DNA of 64,000 nt from Adiantum capillus-veneris (lineage: Eukaryota; Streptophyta; Polypodiopsida; Polypodiales; Pteridaceae). The notes under the pieces are model-generated. The model was not told the DNA's origin, did not search any database, and was given only the letters and a program-made list of their open reading frames with translations. Shown in pieces: positions 1 through 11,730 of this stretch (position 1 is the stretch's first letter; each line of letters begins with the position of its first letter). A program made the position numbers and the translations under genes. The stretch covers positions 159,972,247 to 160,036,246 of the forward strand of contig CM043943.1 of the NCBI GenBank assembly GCA_014529385.2. Reading direction: 5' to 3'.

Positions 1-6
1 CTATAA

Positions 7-684
7 CCATCTCTCCCATATCCTCTGCTAAAGTATGAAGCTGCTACAATCAACAAAAGGATCAAAGAGGAGCCAACAATGCCATTGTACAAAGCATATA
101 TCTCCAAGCCTGAAGGGGTCAAGCTGATAGTGGATTCTCAACCCAGGTGGAGAAAGGCATGGTTCACAAAATATCCACAATATTTAATCCATTTGGTAAA
201 GGCACCTAAAGTGATTAGAGACAATCTCAGTTTCTGCCCTCTACCAAGGATGAGGACATGGAAAGCCCAAGATCTGATGCAGAGAAGCCAACCCACTTGG
301 CTCAATTACCCGAAGCTTCCAGGCTTGAAGGCAGGCGAGAGAATAAGTGAGCAATACATGGTGAAAACCCTAACGGACGCCATCAAATTGTTCACTGGCT
401 CACCTGACCTATCTTGCATCATGATGAGAAAAATATGTAAAACCCTTCTGGCAGTCTTCGAAACCTTCAAACCAGGCCAGGCGACAGACAATATCTTTTT
501 CTTTCAAGATACATACAGATGTGCCTACGATCTGTCTGCTCAGGCTTCTCACGAGGTGATACATGCGCTATATCAGAGGATTATGTTTTTGCCTTCTTAT
601 CACCTCCAGGCCTTTGAAGAAGCCTTCTACACCGGCTTCTTCACCATCAACACAGATATATTCGGCCCGACGCTACTAGCTTAG
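7..684 (+). pseudogene. Third ORF (ORF3) C-terminal domain of E1
   Basis: The open frame runs from just after a TAA at 4-6 to a TAG at 682-684. The first ATG is at 79, but similarity to the E2 ORF3 (27632-28360, minus) begins before it, so 79 is probably not the true start. Shared blocks include FCPLPR(M/V)RTW, PTW..(Y/F)P(K/R)LP, (E)YMVKTLT and LAFEEAFYTGFFT. No signal peptide or membrane segment is visible. The ORF sits directly before the polypurine tract, the position of env-like or accessory ORFs in Athila-type elements. I do not recognise the domain; conservation in two families suggests it mattered to the elements. Confidence 0.65.
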
Positions 685-770
685 CATGCGAGATATGAGT
701 CCCTTCTAAAGATGCAAGAAAGCTTACACTGAAGAAGCAGCTCAACTGCCATGTCAGGGACGACATGAAC

Positions 771-784
771 TAGGAGGGGGGGAG
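771..784 (+). other. Polypurine tract of E1
   Basis: A purine run (AGGAGGGGGGGAG) immediately precedes the TGTTAGCAG start of the 3' LTR, as expected for the plus-strand primer of an LTR retrotransposon. Confidence 0.8.
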
Positions 785-1706
785 TGTTAGCAGTTGGACA
801 CACCCAACGTAAAATGACTGCTCGGTGGAATATTATTTTTTGTAATTATTCTTTAATTGAGAAAACCCAACATTTCACCTTTGTAAATGGTGGGGCTTGC
901 AGAAACTTCCAGATTGTATCCCATTTTTGACATTTAGATTGAGTAGATGGTTAAATGGAAACATTAGGGTTTGAGATTGTAAGGTATTTATACCACTTTT
1001 GACCTTAATGAAAAAACCTTTGTCATTTTAAAAAAGTTTTGTCTGTGAGTGAGCGTACTGTGTACAAGAGAGAGTGAGAGTTTCATCTTGACGCTACGCG
1101 GGCACCGGTGGTCGGAATCAAGTGCGAAGAAGTGCAGCGTGTTGCCCCCGATGAGAGCTATGCGCCAAACCTACATTGCGGGTGTACGGTCTGGTTTTGC
1201 GAACTCGACCCACAAGCTACATCTGGTGATTCGGTGAGCATATGTTATCTGTTTTCGCGTTTCAGCATATCCACGCGTTTGCATCGAGTAGAGATACACA
1301 TTAGGAACTTTAGTTTTCGGAAACGACGACCTGTAAATTTCGACCAGACATCCTATGTGATTTTGCACTAGGTGTTTAGGGTTGGGACTTTGGTTCATGG
1401 AACTTAGGGAGAGCGATCTATTGGTGTTAGTAGGGTTCCTTCAAGTTCTGTGGCGTTTCGAGAACGTTTGATGGGTATTTGGCTCTTGGAAGCGTTGTAG
1501 GAAATCTCCTCTTAAGCACTCTAAAAGGCTGTAGCTTAGACATTGGGTAGAGACCTCCGTAGGAATTAGTCGAGAGTAGGTCGAGTGTAGGTTGACACCC
1601 TATGCTTGCTTCCACACGCCTGCGGGTCGAGCTTCGTCCTTAGCTGACAAATCTTGTTAGGTGAGTTCTCACTGTGCTGACGTCCGTCGCGGTGTATCCG
1701 CCAACA
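785..1706 (+). repeat. 3' LTR of E1
   Basis: It starts TGTTAGCAG after the polypurine tract and ends GCCAACA where chromovirus leader sequence begins. A TATTTATA box lies near 986. Only one LTR is in the window, so the ends are inferred from TG/CA termini and the junction to sequence shared with 57503. Confidence 0.7.
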
Positions 1707-1815
1707 ATCCCAGACCCACTTACCCTAATATAATTAAAAAAAACAACCATTAATAGGCTACTTAAGGACCTCTCTTCTTAAACAAGAAAAGAGAAACCGA
1801 ATGCTCTGATACGAA
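1707..1815 (-). mobile_element. Leader and primer-binding site of a minus-strand chromovirus
   Basis: The segment aligns with the leader of E5 at 57503-57613. It ends at 1803-1814 in GCTCTGATACGA, the reverse complement of a tRNA-iMet-type primer site (TGGTATCAGAGC with one change), directly beside the LTR. The rest of the element was cut off where E1 inserted at 1706. Confidence 0.75.
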
Positions 1816-3425
1816 TGTAATGGAAATTGTCTATGAACTTTGAGAGTAGTGGAATTAGGAAACTAGGTGAAGCACTTTTGAGAGATTCTTCGTGAGCATA
1901 GCGGTTGAACTTAATTGATGGTAGAAACATAAACATGGTACTTAGTTAACTTGGCATGAACAATACTTTTTCAAGAGAGAGAGAGTTTAGAGAACATGGC
2001 AATAGTTGAGGACCGGATTCATATGGATCCGGTCCCCCCTCGAATAGGTATTAGTATTATAGTTTCTCCCATCAAGAGAGACTTGGTACAATACAATATT
2101 TGTGTTCCTTGTCATCTAGGTGATGCGATGAAGATGGAAAGCTTCATGCATCACGAGAATAACATAAACATGAAGAAATCATTGACTATCCCAAGCCTCA
2201 GTCCCAAGGCCTCAAACACCTTCGAAGGTGGAGAGAGCTAGCGGGGAATGAGGATAGGGAAGAGGAAGAAGAAAACTTCCATAGGAGAAAGAAATAGCTC
2301 CTCACTTATCATTACTCTTCTTGCTAGCATACATAAAATCATAGTAATGAAGATGGAGAAGATGGAAAGCTTAAGCATTGAAGCATGACTCTTCGTTGGA
2401 TTTTCATTCCATAGCCAAGAGTGTTGGCTTTCACTCTCACAAGCTTGGAGAAGGAGGTGGTGTTCCTCAACTTTCACCAAGTAAGAATGGCCTTCCAAAT
2501 GAGTGTGTGTTTGGAGTATATCCCCCTAGCACCCCCCCCTCCTTGCTTTGGGTGAGTGGTTACCTTTTTGCATGTTGCAAGCTCATTGGACCCCTCTCCC
2601 CCTAGCCAATCACATGCAGCATGCAGTCAAGTACATGGGTAGTCTTTTGACAAGTTTCCTCCTTACCCCTTAGAGAGAGAGAGAGAGAGAGAGCTTGAAA
2701 ATATTTAGATATTTGCTAGATGGAAGTAGAAGCTCATTGGACCCCTCTTTAGCCAACCAATAGCATTCAAGCACACCATGTGGTCAAGCTTAGTGAGAGT
2801 CTGACATGTGTCCCATGTGCTCTGTTAGAATTTCCCTAACTTTGAGATTTTTATGCATAGGAAGTTTCTCAAGAAACTTCCTCATGAAGTATGTAAGTTC
2901 TCTTTTTGACTCAAGCATCTTACCCCCCATGCATAGGAAGCTTCTCAAGAAACTTCCTCATTAAATGTGACAAGTACCTCAAGTACCTTAGTCATCAATC
3001 ATGACAAGCACCTTAGGTGGAGTTCCCACCTCAAGCATAGCCCTAGCTTGCTTAAGTTTAGGTCGGGTTCCCACCTCAATCACATCCCTAGCTTGTTTAA
3101 GGTTCCCACCTCAAGAACAACCCTAGCTTGTTTAAGTTTGGGTCGGGTTCCCACCTCAAGCTCAAAGGTCAAAGGGATTTTAACACTAACCATTGGAGGT
3201 CTTTAATGAAGCTAACCCTAAGCTCTTTTAAGCTTCATAAGTTAACCTTTTTCTTTGACAGACCATCTCTCATTTGGGCTCCTTTACCATTGGCCCCATT
3301 TTGATAAAGATCCGTAAGCACATGTCTATATTCTAACCCATGTTCCCATTTATTATCCATATTAAATGATCAGTTTAATATGAGAAAATCATTTGGGTTG
3401 GTTAGATATTAGATATTTAATGACA
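1816..3425 (-). repeat. 5' LTR of a minus-strand chromovirus
   Basis: On the minus strand it begins TGTCATTAAATATC and ends CCATTACA next to the primer site. It is homologous along its length to the E5 LTR (57615-59061) and more distantly to the E4 LTRs. It contains a (GA)n run at 2671-2692 and several copies of the phrase 'cccacctcaa..ccctagcttg' around 3015-3150. The small plus-strand ORF at 1996-2241 is antisense LTR sequence and covers the conserved hairpin at 2017-2042. Confidence 0.75.
2017..2042. other. Conserved LTR hairpin
   Basis: GGACCGGAT and ATCCGGTCC form a 9-bp stem around an 8-nt loop. The equivalent position in the other chromovirus LTRs (near 20465, 53540 and 57824) keeps a GGACC(G/A)G...CCGGTCC stem although flanking bases differ, which suggests selection on the structure in LTR RNA. 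Confidence 0.5.
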
Positions 3426-4058
3426 GATTCCCTTTTGGAAAATCTCTCAACAAAGACATGGCATACATGTCAGATGTCCACGTAACTCGGCGAGTTACGT
3501 GGACACGTCTTCACAACCGTTTCCATGCCATGCAACTCGGTGAGTACGTGGACACGTCTCCACAACCGTTTTCATGCCATGCAACTGGGTGAGTTACGTG
3601 GCACTCAATGAGGCTTGGAGAGATTATTGAACATGGACCCACATGCATGCATGGACGTTATTTATGCAAATTATACTAAGTGTCTAGAATCAGAGAATGT
3701 CTTGGTCAAATCTCTATCACTCCTAGTCTTTGTTGAGACTCTTTTTCCCTCTCTTTCTCTCTCTCCTTATACAATGTGTATAAGAGTCCCTCTACCACAT
3801 GATAAATATCATATCATTTTTTGTAAAATTATATAAAAATTCATATCCAAAAATACATCTATTTCCAACCTTATTTCAAAAGAAATTCATAGCGAGCGAT
3901 ACTTGCAAAAGGGAGGGAAAGAGAGAAAGAAATTGGGAGAGGGTGGGCAGGGGGGGGTATAGTAACACCAATGTTTTTTTACCAATAGATGTGCCCCCCC
4001 CCCCCCCCCGGATCCCCTTGGCGACAGAAATAAAAAGACACACACACACACACACACA

Positions 4059-4126
<68 letters not shown>

Positions 4127-4440
4127 ATCCGATATGGTTTGGTTAGTCTAGTTCCATACTATGCACTAAAATGGGTTATATGAGCCATATGTCCCATTTT
4201 AACACCCATCTGTGAAAATTCTCATGACCATCTAATATGGTTTGGACAATCCCAACCATATTATGTGCTAAAATGGGCCGTAATTTGAGTTTCCCCAAGC
4301 CCTTTTCTTCCTCTCCTTGTGGATGAGTTGTAAAGAACGTGTAATTTTTGAACTCTTAACAAGCTCTTTCTACCTTGCTCTATCTATAAGTCATCTATAA
4401 GTCCATTGGTGTAACTCTAATAGGCTATTGGCTCTATCTT
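3426..4440. repeat. Non-coding: tandem palindromes and microsatellites
   Basis: A 25-bp palindrome with 12-bp arms (CCACGTAACTCG) lies at 3478-3502. A unit of about 57 bp containing it is repeated to 3601 in decayed form. A poly-C run (3994-4009), a (CA)n run (about 4038-4060) and a (GA)n run (about 4061-4125) follow. Positions 4127-4175 and 4230-4280 are a diverged direct repeat (ATATGGTTTGG ... CTAAAATGGG). ORFs here are microsatellite artefacts. Confidence 0.6.
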
Positions 4441-4479
4441 TGTATGTCTGATGTGATTAAAGTAGCCCGTTCTTGCCAT

Positions 4480-6320
4480 GTAGTGCATCTTTTCCATGCC
4501 TTGTGAGGATCATATCGACAACGAGCCGTATGTTCTGACAAAATAAGGAGCATGGTTGAACAATATGTGCTGCATTGGAATAAAACAAAATGGTGAGTAG
4601 AGTAGGGATTTATGGAGCATATGTTGTTTGCATATGGAGCATGCTAACTCACCATGTAATGAATGATACGTTGCCCAGCCCACACTGCCAGGTATGCCTT
4701 CTTCCAATCCAACAAGGTTGCTTGAAATGATGTGACCTTACTTTCGTCCCATGGATTCTGTTCAACGTAGTGGAGGATTTTATCGAGTGATTTTCACACG
4801 TTCTCCTTGTGACTTTGGATTTCCCCACCACCAACATTGTTTTTAACCACTCTATGTAGCTGTTTCCATTTGTTGAACATGATTCTCTTCTCCTCTCTAT
4901 CAGAATCTTTGAGGCTAAACCCAAGAAACCTTTTTGCCTTCACGACGCCTATCGACGCTTTCCTTGGTACCTTGTAATGACCTTGAGACATCTTAGGGTC
5001 CTTTTCAATTTTTACATTTCCTCCATGCAAACCAATGTCTAAGAGCACTTCCTCTAATGCTTTGATGAATCTTTTTGACTCACTCACCGGCTTTAAGGTC
5101 CATGCAAAACATATGTGCAAATGAACCACCTTTTCAATTATACACGAACTCTACACAGAGGAATGGCAAGCACTAGCCAAAAAGATTCATCTTGAAGATG
5201 TCTGTTGGGAACTCTACTCCATTGCACACTTTCAAGAGATTGTGCATCAGCCATGCAGTATAAACATGGATTTGCCACAGATGCACCGTGTGTTATGTTG
5301 TACATGCACTTAAGAGTATTTAAGTCACCTGCCATGTGCAATTCAACTTTTTAGTCACCAAATCCTTCCACTGAAAGCACACCTCTGTTTCTTTGGTCAT
5401 TGATGATAGAAGGAATCTGGGTTTGACTAAAAACCCAATGAAGGATTTCAAAATTTTCTTTATTGACTTGTATGTAAAAAAAGGAACATAATACCAAGAA
5501 CCATTCATGCAATATTTTGCTATTATAGATTGAACCAACTGTACCTCAAAGGAACCTAGCGTCAAAATATTATTTACAGACTGTACACTGAAATATAGTG
5601 GGTCCTCTTTGGTTATTGATGGATCAAAGCTCCGTTCATGAGGATAATGGTGACTCTCTCTAGCTTCCTGATCTTCAGGACTTCCCACTCGTTGATCTTC
5701 AAAGCAAATTTGAGAACCCCATTGCACTCCTCTCGAGTCATATCAAAGAAGTAAACTGCATACATTTGCAATGCTTCAAGATCAACAAAGAGGTTTTTAT
5801 GCTCGGTATACTGTACCTCTCTCCCCTCCTTGCCTATCAATGTTGCTTGAATATGGAATGGTGATCCAAGTTTCTCAAACACCTCATTGTTTACATGTCG
5901 ACGTGCAACCTTCGTATGTGACGGCTTTGGAAGCAATGATCCTCTCTGTAATTTATTTTGAGACTTTTTAGCTATTGCTTTGAAGAGAGCCCTGTATCCC
6001 ATCTGGAGATGCCACTCTCATCAAGTATTTGTTACACTTTCATTCGCTCCAGCTGATTCTCCTTCATAATCCTTTGGGTAAATAGACCCATTGGTCCACA
6101 AATCCAAATGATGTTCCTTGTTTTTCCTTCTAAGTTCTTTCTTTTGTTGGGATAAGAAAAACTCCTTCCTTTGTTTCTACAATGGTGCGTACGCTTCCAA
6201 TACATCAACATGAACATGATGCGTGTTATTTCTTTGGGTAAGTGTTGAAGATGAAGGGGCCAAGGATTGCAAGTTCAAATTGATGTTTTCATCAAGAAAA
6301 GAAGTGTTGTCCATTCCTAT
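4480..6320 (-). pseudogene. DDE transposase relic, copy X
   Basis: This relic matches the T2 transposase (32492-34891) along most of its length: GYRALFKAIAKK near 5990, NLFVDL near 5800, RKLERVTIILMNGAL near 5650, the second catalytic-Asp block AGDLNTLKCM near 5320 followed by PCLYC, and QGMEKMHY near 4490. The first catalytic Asp position reads Asn (KINEWE). The HxxxxH pair lies 25 and 20 residues before the final Glu, as in T2. A GT-AG intron (donor after ATTACATG, acceptor CCAATGCAG) sits where intron 3 lies in T2. Multiple frameshifts and stops make it non-functional. No H3-like remnant was seen downstream. Confidence 0.75.
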
Positions 6321-6639
6321 GACTAACGTAATAACTTAAGTTTTGGCAGCAAAGGATGGAAGCTCGCGTTTGAAATCACTGTAGTCCCATGTTTAGAGTT
6401 GATAGAGTTCCTGTAGCTTATGTTTTTGGAGGGAACACTTGTAAATTGGTGTTTCAAATCATTAGTCATATGGTTATTTAGATTCCTGACAAGAGAAAGA
6501 AGAACAATAAAAGAAGACAACAGCTACCAAACAATGAATGTCATTTTGGCTATTTGTTGGTACGAAAAAGCGTCACCTAAAATATACTATCTAACATTTT
6601 CATTTCTCTCTCTAGGATGATGTGGAACTTCTTACAGGG

Positions 6640-7799
6640 CCCAAAAGTGAGTCCAAAGTTCTCCTAATGTGGATCATCATTGGAAAGGAAAGCTCCTTGG
6701 CTTCAAGAATCGCAAAGACAAGGGGACCGTAGCCATTGTACATGTTTTGAGAATACAAAGCTGAGTGTGAATTCAATGTGGAATGCTGTTATGGATTCAT
6801 AGTTATGATTTTCAATGATTTTACAGTCATATTTTTATACACATCGGTGGAGGAACAACCACTACATAGCCTCTAAGGCACATTCAATGCTATACACATG
6901 CGGATATTGGAGCAATTTTTTTTGCACATCTTTGCCCAACCAAACTTTGCACATCTTTGCCCAACCAAACTTGTTCAAAGAAGAATTTTCTTCTATTCTC
7001 ACTCCTATATTGTGCCCACTTCTACACAAGGGTATGGAAATCTTGAACACATCAAAGTATCTTCCTTATTAAGTATGAAATGGCCATAGCTAGATTTGTG
7101 GTCGGTAGCATCTTTTAAGCAAAAGATGATAATAGATGTCCAAAACTCCTTGAAATATTAGATAAAGCTTATAGGTCTCTATGGACTTGAGTTGGTTTTC
7201 CCTATTTATTGTTTTGTGCATATCTTCAAAGAGTTTGGATTTGTGGAGACTACCACAATGCTTGTATGTAAAGATGTGCATTATGAGGACTTAGGGAGGC
7301 TTTTAGAAGAGGAATAGGGTTTTGTGTAGAGAATGAACAATGGGAATAGGTATGATGTAAGGTTGGAGCATCAGGTATTGGGATGCGCTATTTAAAATCC
7401 TGCACCTAAGCTTGTACATACAATTTCACTATGATCATTGGATGTGCAAGCTTGGAGTGTGGAATCCCTTACAGAGTGTAGATGGCGCTATTGCAAGATT
7501 TGACACTGTATTGAGGATTCCAAATGATTCTTTTGAGGCTTTCCAAGTGAACAAGCCTTAGACTCTTCAGTAATGTGTGAGAACATTTGGCTATTATGGG
7601 TTTTGAGGACCGTCAACAAGCGCAATTTCGTCTACAAGGTCACAAGGTGAGAATCCTTCCACCAAATTTTCACTCCATCAAAGTTTGACGATCATTGCCT
7701 ACTAATTGTTAAGAATGTTTGCAGATTGGAAGACAAAATGAACGTCCAGGAGTATTGGGGCATGGATGGAACTATGCTATCGATGTTATAGCTTTGTAG
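6640..7799 (+). pseudogene. Gene C relic (BAH-like), copy Y
   Basis: This is the counterpart of gene C in T2 (40227-38933, minus). Matching blocks are HHWKGKLLGFK then TVAIVHV (about 6672-6770), EEQPL and GTF (about 6850), RRIFFYSH.YIVP (about 6990), VETTTMLVCKDV (about 7248-7280) and EHLAIMGFED (about 7585-7615). A donor GTGAGA near 7646 and an acceptor TTTGCAG near 7725 define a last intron at the same codon as in T2, followed by a short exon ending at TAG 7797-7799. Several frameshifts and stops are present. With Y gene B and the Y transposase it forms the same gene set as T2 in opposite orientation. Confidence 0.65.
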
Positions 7800-8124
7800 C
7801 TCTTGCATTTCTGGAAACAATCCCCTCTGTAATCAAGTTGTTTTGCTTCGGTATATTTAAGACTTTGAATATAATGTTTCACTCTACAATAGCCATCTTG
7901 TGTACAACTTGTTTTATAACCATCTTTAGTAATTACTAAAATCTACCCGTCACATTGAGATGAAAGTTTATTTTTGGTAAAAGTACCTTTTTTTAAAAAT
8001 TGTATTGTTTGTGGAAAAAGTGCCTTGTTTAAAATAAGGAACCATAAAAAGAGGGGGACTGCATAACTCATTCTAACCTTTCACTTTCGCAACCCTTGAG
8101 CTCTTCCACTCACTATCTACACCC

Positions 8125-8636
8125 CGGACTAGATATGGATGCCTCCACAGCCTCTGCATCTACACCAACATCCACCCCTTTGTCATGCTTCACCCTCTTC
8201 CTGAAGTACACCAACTACAAGGGGAAGTGGATCTCCACACCTCCTTCAATCGTCTCCCCGACCTTGATGCCATAGTTGCCCTCCATATGGATGCATTTGC
8301 TAAGATTTCAACGTTTATGGAGGAGCACATCATAAAATATGTCGTATCTATCTCCCCACAAGTAGGGATTTGGGTACCTTGCGATCTCTTGTGCTACATA
8401 AAAAAAGGTGATCGTTCGTTCTCCAAGGGATTGAGACGGATCCAAAAAATTGCCACCAATGCAGGCCATTTCTTGGACGAGCAGGCCCCATGGGTGCCAA
8501 CGCTCATGGAGTGAAAATTGGGGGTGGAGTATCTTTCTCGACTGGCAACATTCATTTTCTTTGTATGTGAGGAACTTGATTTAGAGGAGCTCCACCTTCC
8601 ACACCTTTCAGTTGGGATAATGGAAATATCCACAAC
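8125..8636 (+). pseudogene. Gene B relic, copy Y
   Basis: The open stretch 8185-8514 matches gene B of T2 (PDLDAIVALH against PDLETTLTLH; GDRSFSKGL against GDRPFHQWL; A.NAGHFL against AQPAGQYV). After a frameshift near 8514 similarity continues (FIFFVCEE...LPHLSVG against IMIFLLHE...LPHLQIG) until about 8630. The sequence then jumps into the minus-strand transposase relic, so the end of B and any H3-like gene have been deleted. Confidence 0.65.
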
Positions 8637-9383
8637 ATAGTATACATCCAAAAAACATAAACTTTCATTGCAAGATTGTAGGACACGTGTACAAAAGAAC
8701 CAGCTGAACATCTCCTCCAAATAATTAAAATACACCCCCCTTGCTCGATAATGGGACTTCTCCATGCCTTGAGTGCTAGAAATCTTAAGCAAACCATATT
8801 TGTGTATAAAAAATGCACCATGCGCAAACAAGATATGTTGTTCACATGAGAAAATGATGCACATTATTAAATGAAAACAATCTTTCATAATAAGTTCACT
8901 ATGTGACATGGCTTACCATGTAATGTGTGATGTTGTTTTCACTCCAAGAAAGGGTGAAGACCTTTGTGAAATCCGCCAAGACTTCTTGAAATGATTGTCA
9001 TTGTTCTTCTATTGTGCTAGTAAGGCCCATAAGCTTGACCATCTTTTTAAAAGTTTCCCAAACTTGCTTGCACTTGTTTTCAAGCTTGCCATTTGAATCA
9101 TTATCAGTAGTATCTTTGCATAATTCCTTCAGATTTCCCGAAGGTTACATGCCTTGTGGTTGGAGTTGTTTTGAGCATCATATCGACCTGGGTTTATTTA
9201 GGTTACTTTCTTCAAAAAGTGTCTCGATTTTTGTTCACTCATTGACACTTTTTGGGAAATTTCATGGGCCTCCCCTATGTTCTTTGTAGCAAAAATTGAC
9301 ACATTTTCACTGTGACAACCAATCAAATTCAAAAGTGCCTCCACCCTTTCGATCGCTTCCTCGGGCTTTCCCAATGGCTTCTT
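8637..9383 (-). pseudogene. DDE transposase relic, copy Y (C-terminal half)
   Basis: Read on the minus strand from 9383 it matches T2: KPLGKPEEAIERVEALLNLIGCH, then QKVSM...KSRHFLKKV, KQVWETFKKMVKLM, WSENNITHYM, then after an intron HILFAH and STQGMEKSHYRARGVYF (about 8780). The HxxxxH pair and Glu keep the T2 spacing. The intron donor GTAAGC follows ATTACATG as in T2. The relic is cut at 9383 by the truncated E3 LTR and does not resume at 17704, so this was not a simple insertion. Confidence 0.75.
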
Positions 9384-10429
9384 TGAAGGGGTTTATAGCC
9401 CTTGGGGGTGCTAGTCACTGAGGGGCGCCACGTGGCCAAGCATATAACCCACATGCGCATTGTAAGAGCTGGAGGCCGCGGTGTATAACTAGGAGAGTGA
9501 CTCCTCATTAGCACACAAGGGGAGAGAGAGGGGAGATCTCCCTCCCATGGCGATGGCGTGCGTGGGCTGGTGCTACGCGCAACGCTACAATATCCGTTGG
9601 CGGAGGTTTTGGCGTGAGTAGGTGGCGCGCCCGCGGGCGGCTGCGTGGGTGGCATTTGGTGATGACATGGCAGGTAGTAAGGGGCAGTGCCTGCGCCCAC
9701 TAAGGGGGGAGGGTTCTCGCTGTAAAGAAGAGCCGACAAGGAGGAATTGAAGAATAAGCCAAGGCAAGAGAGGCCCAAGGGGAGATCTGGCCAACCAAAG
9801 GGAAAGGACCAAAACCCAAGGTGTACACAATGCAAAGGTTTCCAAAAATGAACTATGCCAAGTGTTGGCAATGCAATCAAAATTCTAAAAGAAGCTCTAA
9901 GTGAAGGCCACGCGAGGGGAAACTCATCCTTTTTTCTTTTTTTGGGCCTCCTAGAGGCACCCCTATAAAAGGTTGTAAATGCGAAAATTTGAGGGCTTTT
10001 TTTCCTGTGTGTGTGAGTGGAAGTTTGAAGCTTGTGTGTTGTTAAGCTTGCCATTGAAGCTGCATACTTGGTTGTACTACTCCCTATGCAATAATACCAC
10101 TCAGTTGCTTCTCCCCACTCCCCTCCCGTTCTCTCACTCTTCGTGTCTTGGCCATTGCTTGCAGCTGTAGCTCGAAAGGTGCTACCAAGAGGGCAGATTA
10201 GGAGTGTTTTGTGAGTTGGAAAGGGTGAGTTGAGTGGTGTTGGTGCATTTGTGCCGTGGAGTGTTTTTTGCAAGGTGTGAGGTAGTTGTTTTGTATGCTA
10301 AAGTGGAGTTGTTAGTGCAAATTAGCCAATTTGAAGGTGTTATTTGAGAGGTTAGGGGTGCTGTGGAATCCCTGGGCTATAGAGAGGAAAATATTTTGTG
10401 TGTTGGGTGTGTTCCCTATTCCCCCTCTC
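9384..10429 (+). repeat. 5' LTR of E3 (probably 5'-truncated)
   Basis: It is repeated at 16555-17703 with scattered differences. A TATAAAAG box lies at 9964-9971. The shared repeat begins at TGAAGGGG but has no polypurine tract before its 3' counterpart. A good tract followed by TGGGCAATAA occurs at 15685-15693, so the true LTR may be about 2 kb and this copy may have lost its first ~860 bp. The 314-residue minus-strand ORF across this LTR (9329-10273) is not considered a gene. Confidence 0.75.
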
Positions 10430-10472
10430 CATCTTCTGGTGCCCCCACTGAGGAGCAGCTCATTGCTCGTCG

Positions 10473-11354
10473 ATGTTGATCAAAGATGGTTATTTCCATC
10501 AAGGAGAGATGGCAACACATAGTTACGGACCCATTTTTGCCGGAGAAGGAGATCCGAAAGAGTGGATGGCCGATTTTGAGTTGTATATGATGTCACTGCA
10601 TATGCCGGATGAAGCTAGCAAGATGCAAACGATCCCATTCTTGATGCGGGGAAAAGCAAAGACATGGTTCTATGCGTTGGAGGGAGAGCCAAGAATTATG
10701 TGGCCAGTGTTGCGGGCCCGTTTTTTGCAAGACTTTCGAAAAGAGGTGTCTCCTCTCGACTTGGATGCAAGGTTGAAGAATTTGAAGCAGGACGTGAATG
10801 AGGAATTTAGCGTCTTCCTCGCCCGCTTCGAAGAGTACTGGAGGGATTTCGCGGTGGCCATGCAGTTGGTCAATGGTGGTGAGTACTTTAAATTGGAAAA
10901 GTTTATGTCTTGTTTACATCCCAAAGTTCGTGAAAAGGTGGATTTCGAGGGCCCGGAGAATTACAACGGGGCAGTTGCTATTGCGCGGTCTAAAAGCCGT
11001 TAAATCAAGAAGAAGATTGAGCAAGGTGCATTGGGATATGAGACGATGATTCCCAATCCGGTTTCGAGTCCGAGACAAGAAGTTCAAACGGAGAATCAGC
11101 CCAATCGAGGGGCAGCAACCGTTCCTCAACAATGGGTACATACAGTTCAAGATTTGTCTGAGAAAATGCAAGAGTTGCGTTTAAGTGTTATGGACAGAGG
11201 TCAAGCGAGGACAGGAAGAGGCAGAGCTAGGCAATTGCCTGGCAGGTGCTTTAATTGTGGTGAGGAGGGCCACTATGCTCCAGATTGCCCTCACCCTCCA
11301 AGGGAAAAGGGCGGCATGTATCCTCTATTTGGTCGAGGTCGTGGTCAAGCATAG
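10473..11354 (+). pseudogene. gag: E3 gag
   Basis: A gag capsid-like region (GEGDPKEWMADFELYM, GKAKTWFYAL, FLQDFRKEV, EEFSVFLARFEEYWRDF) is followed by a CCHC zinc knuckle, CFNCGEEGHYAPDC, near 11245-11290. The frame is broken by TAA at 11001-11003 but resumes in the same frame. Gag forms the particle and binds element RNA. The start at 10473 is a convention; an in-frame ATG at 10509 is equally possible. Confidence 0.8.
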
Positions 11355-11730
11355 TTTAATGGCCAAAGAGGTCAGCAAGAAGTTGAAAACCAAGCACAGG
11401 TGGCTCCATCAGGTAATGATGAAATACCAAGGGTTAACATTATTGGTGTTGACAGGCAGGAGGTTGACATCATGGCCAACAAAAGATCATGAGGTGAAAG
11501 AGAGACGGAGACGGAGCGTGAAACTAGAGCTAAGAAGGGGAAAGAGAAGGTAAATGAAGGTAGAGAGTAGCCAAGCCAAGCAGAAGAAGGCAAAGATGGA
11601 GAATTACCCAAAAGGATTTTCAGTTGGGATGCGGTAATCCGGAGTATGATTCGGTAAGAGATGTTAAAAATCAAAAGGCTAACATCACTTTTGGGCAGTT
11701 GCTTGCATTAAACCCTAAGTTAAGAAGGCA

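Larger units (their letters stand above)
1..1706 (+). mobile_element. E1: 3' end of an LTR retrotransposon
   Basis: The piece contains the C-terminal domain of a third ORF, a purine-rich polypurine tract and a 3' LTR with TG...CA ends. Its 5' part lies outside the window. It interrupts the leader of the minus-strand chromovirus that resumes at 1707, because 1707-1815 aligns with 57503-57613. The LTR begins TGTTAGCAG like that of E2 but otherwise differs, so E1 and E2 are related families rather than copies. Confidence 0.8.

Noticed and set aside
1996-2241. Small ORF conserved in several LTRs (EDRIHM.PVPP)
   Set aside because: It is antisense to the LTR and its conservation is explained by the GGACCGG hairpin and LTR homology; it is frameshifted in other copies.
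9329-10273. Long minus-strand ORF (314 codons)
   Set aside because: It lies almost wholly in the E3 LTR in antisense, is low in recognisable domain content and is broken in the other LTR copy.
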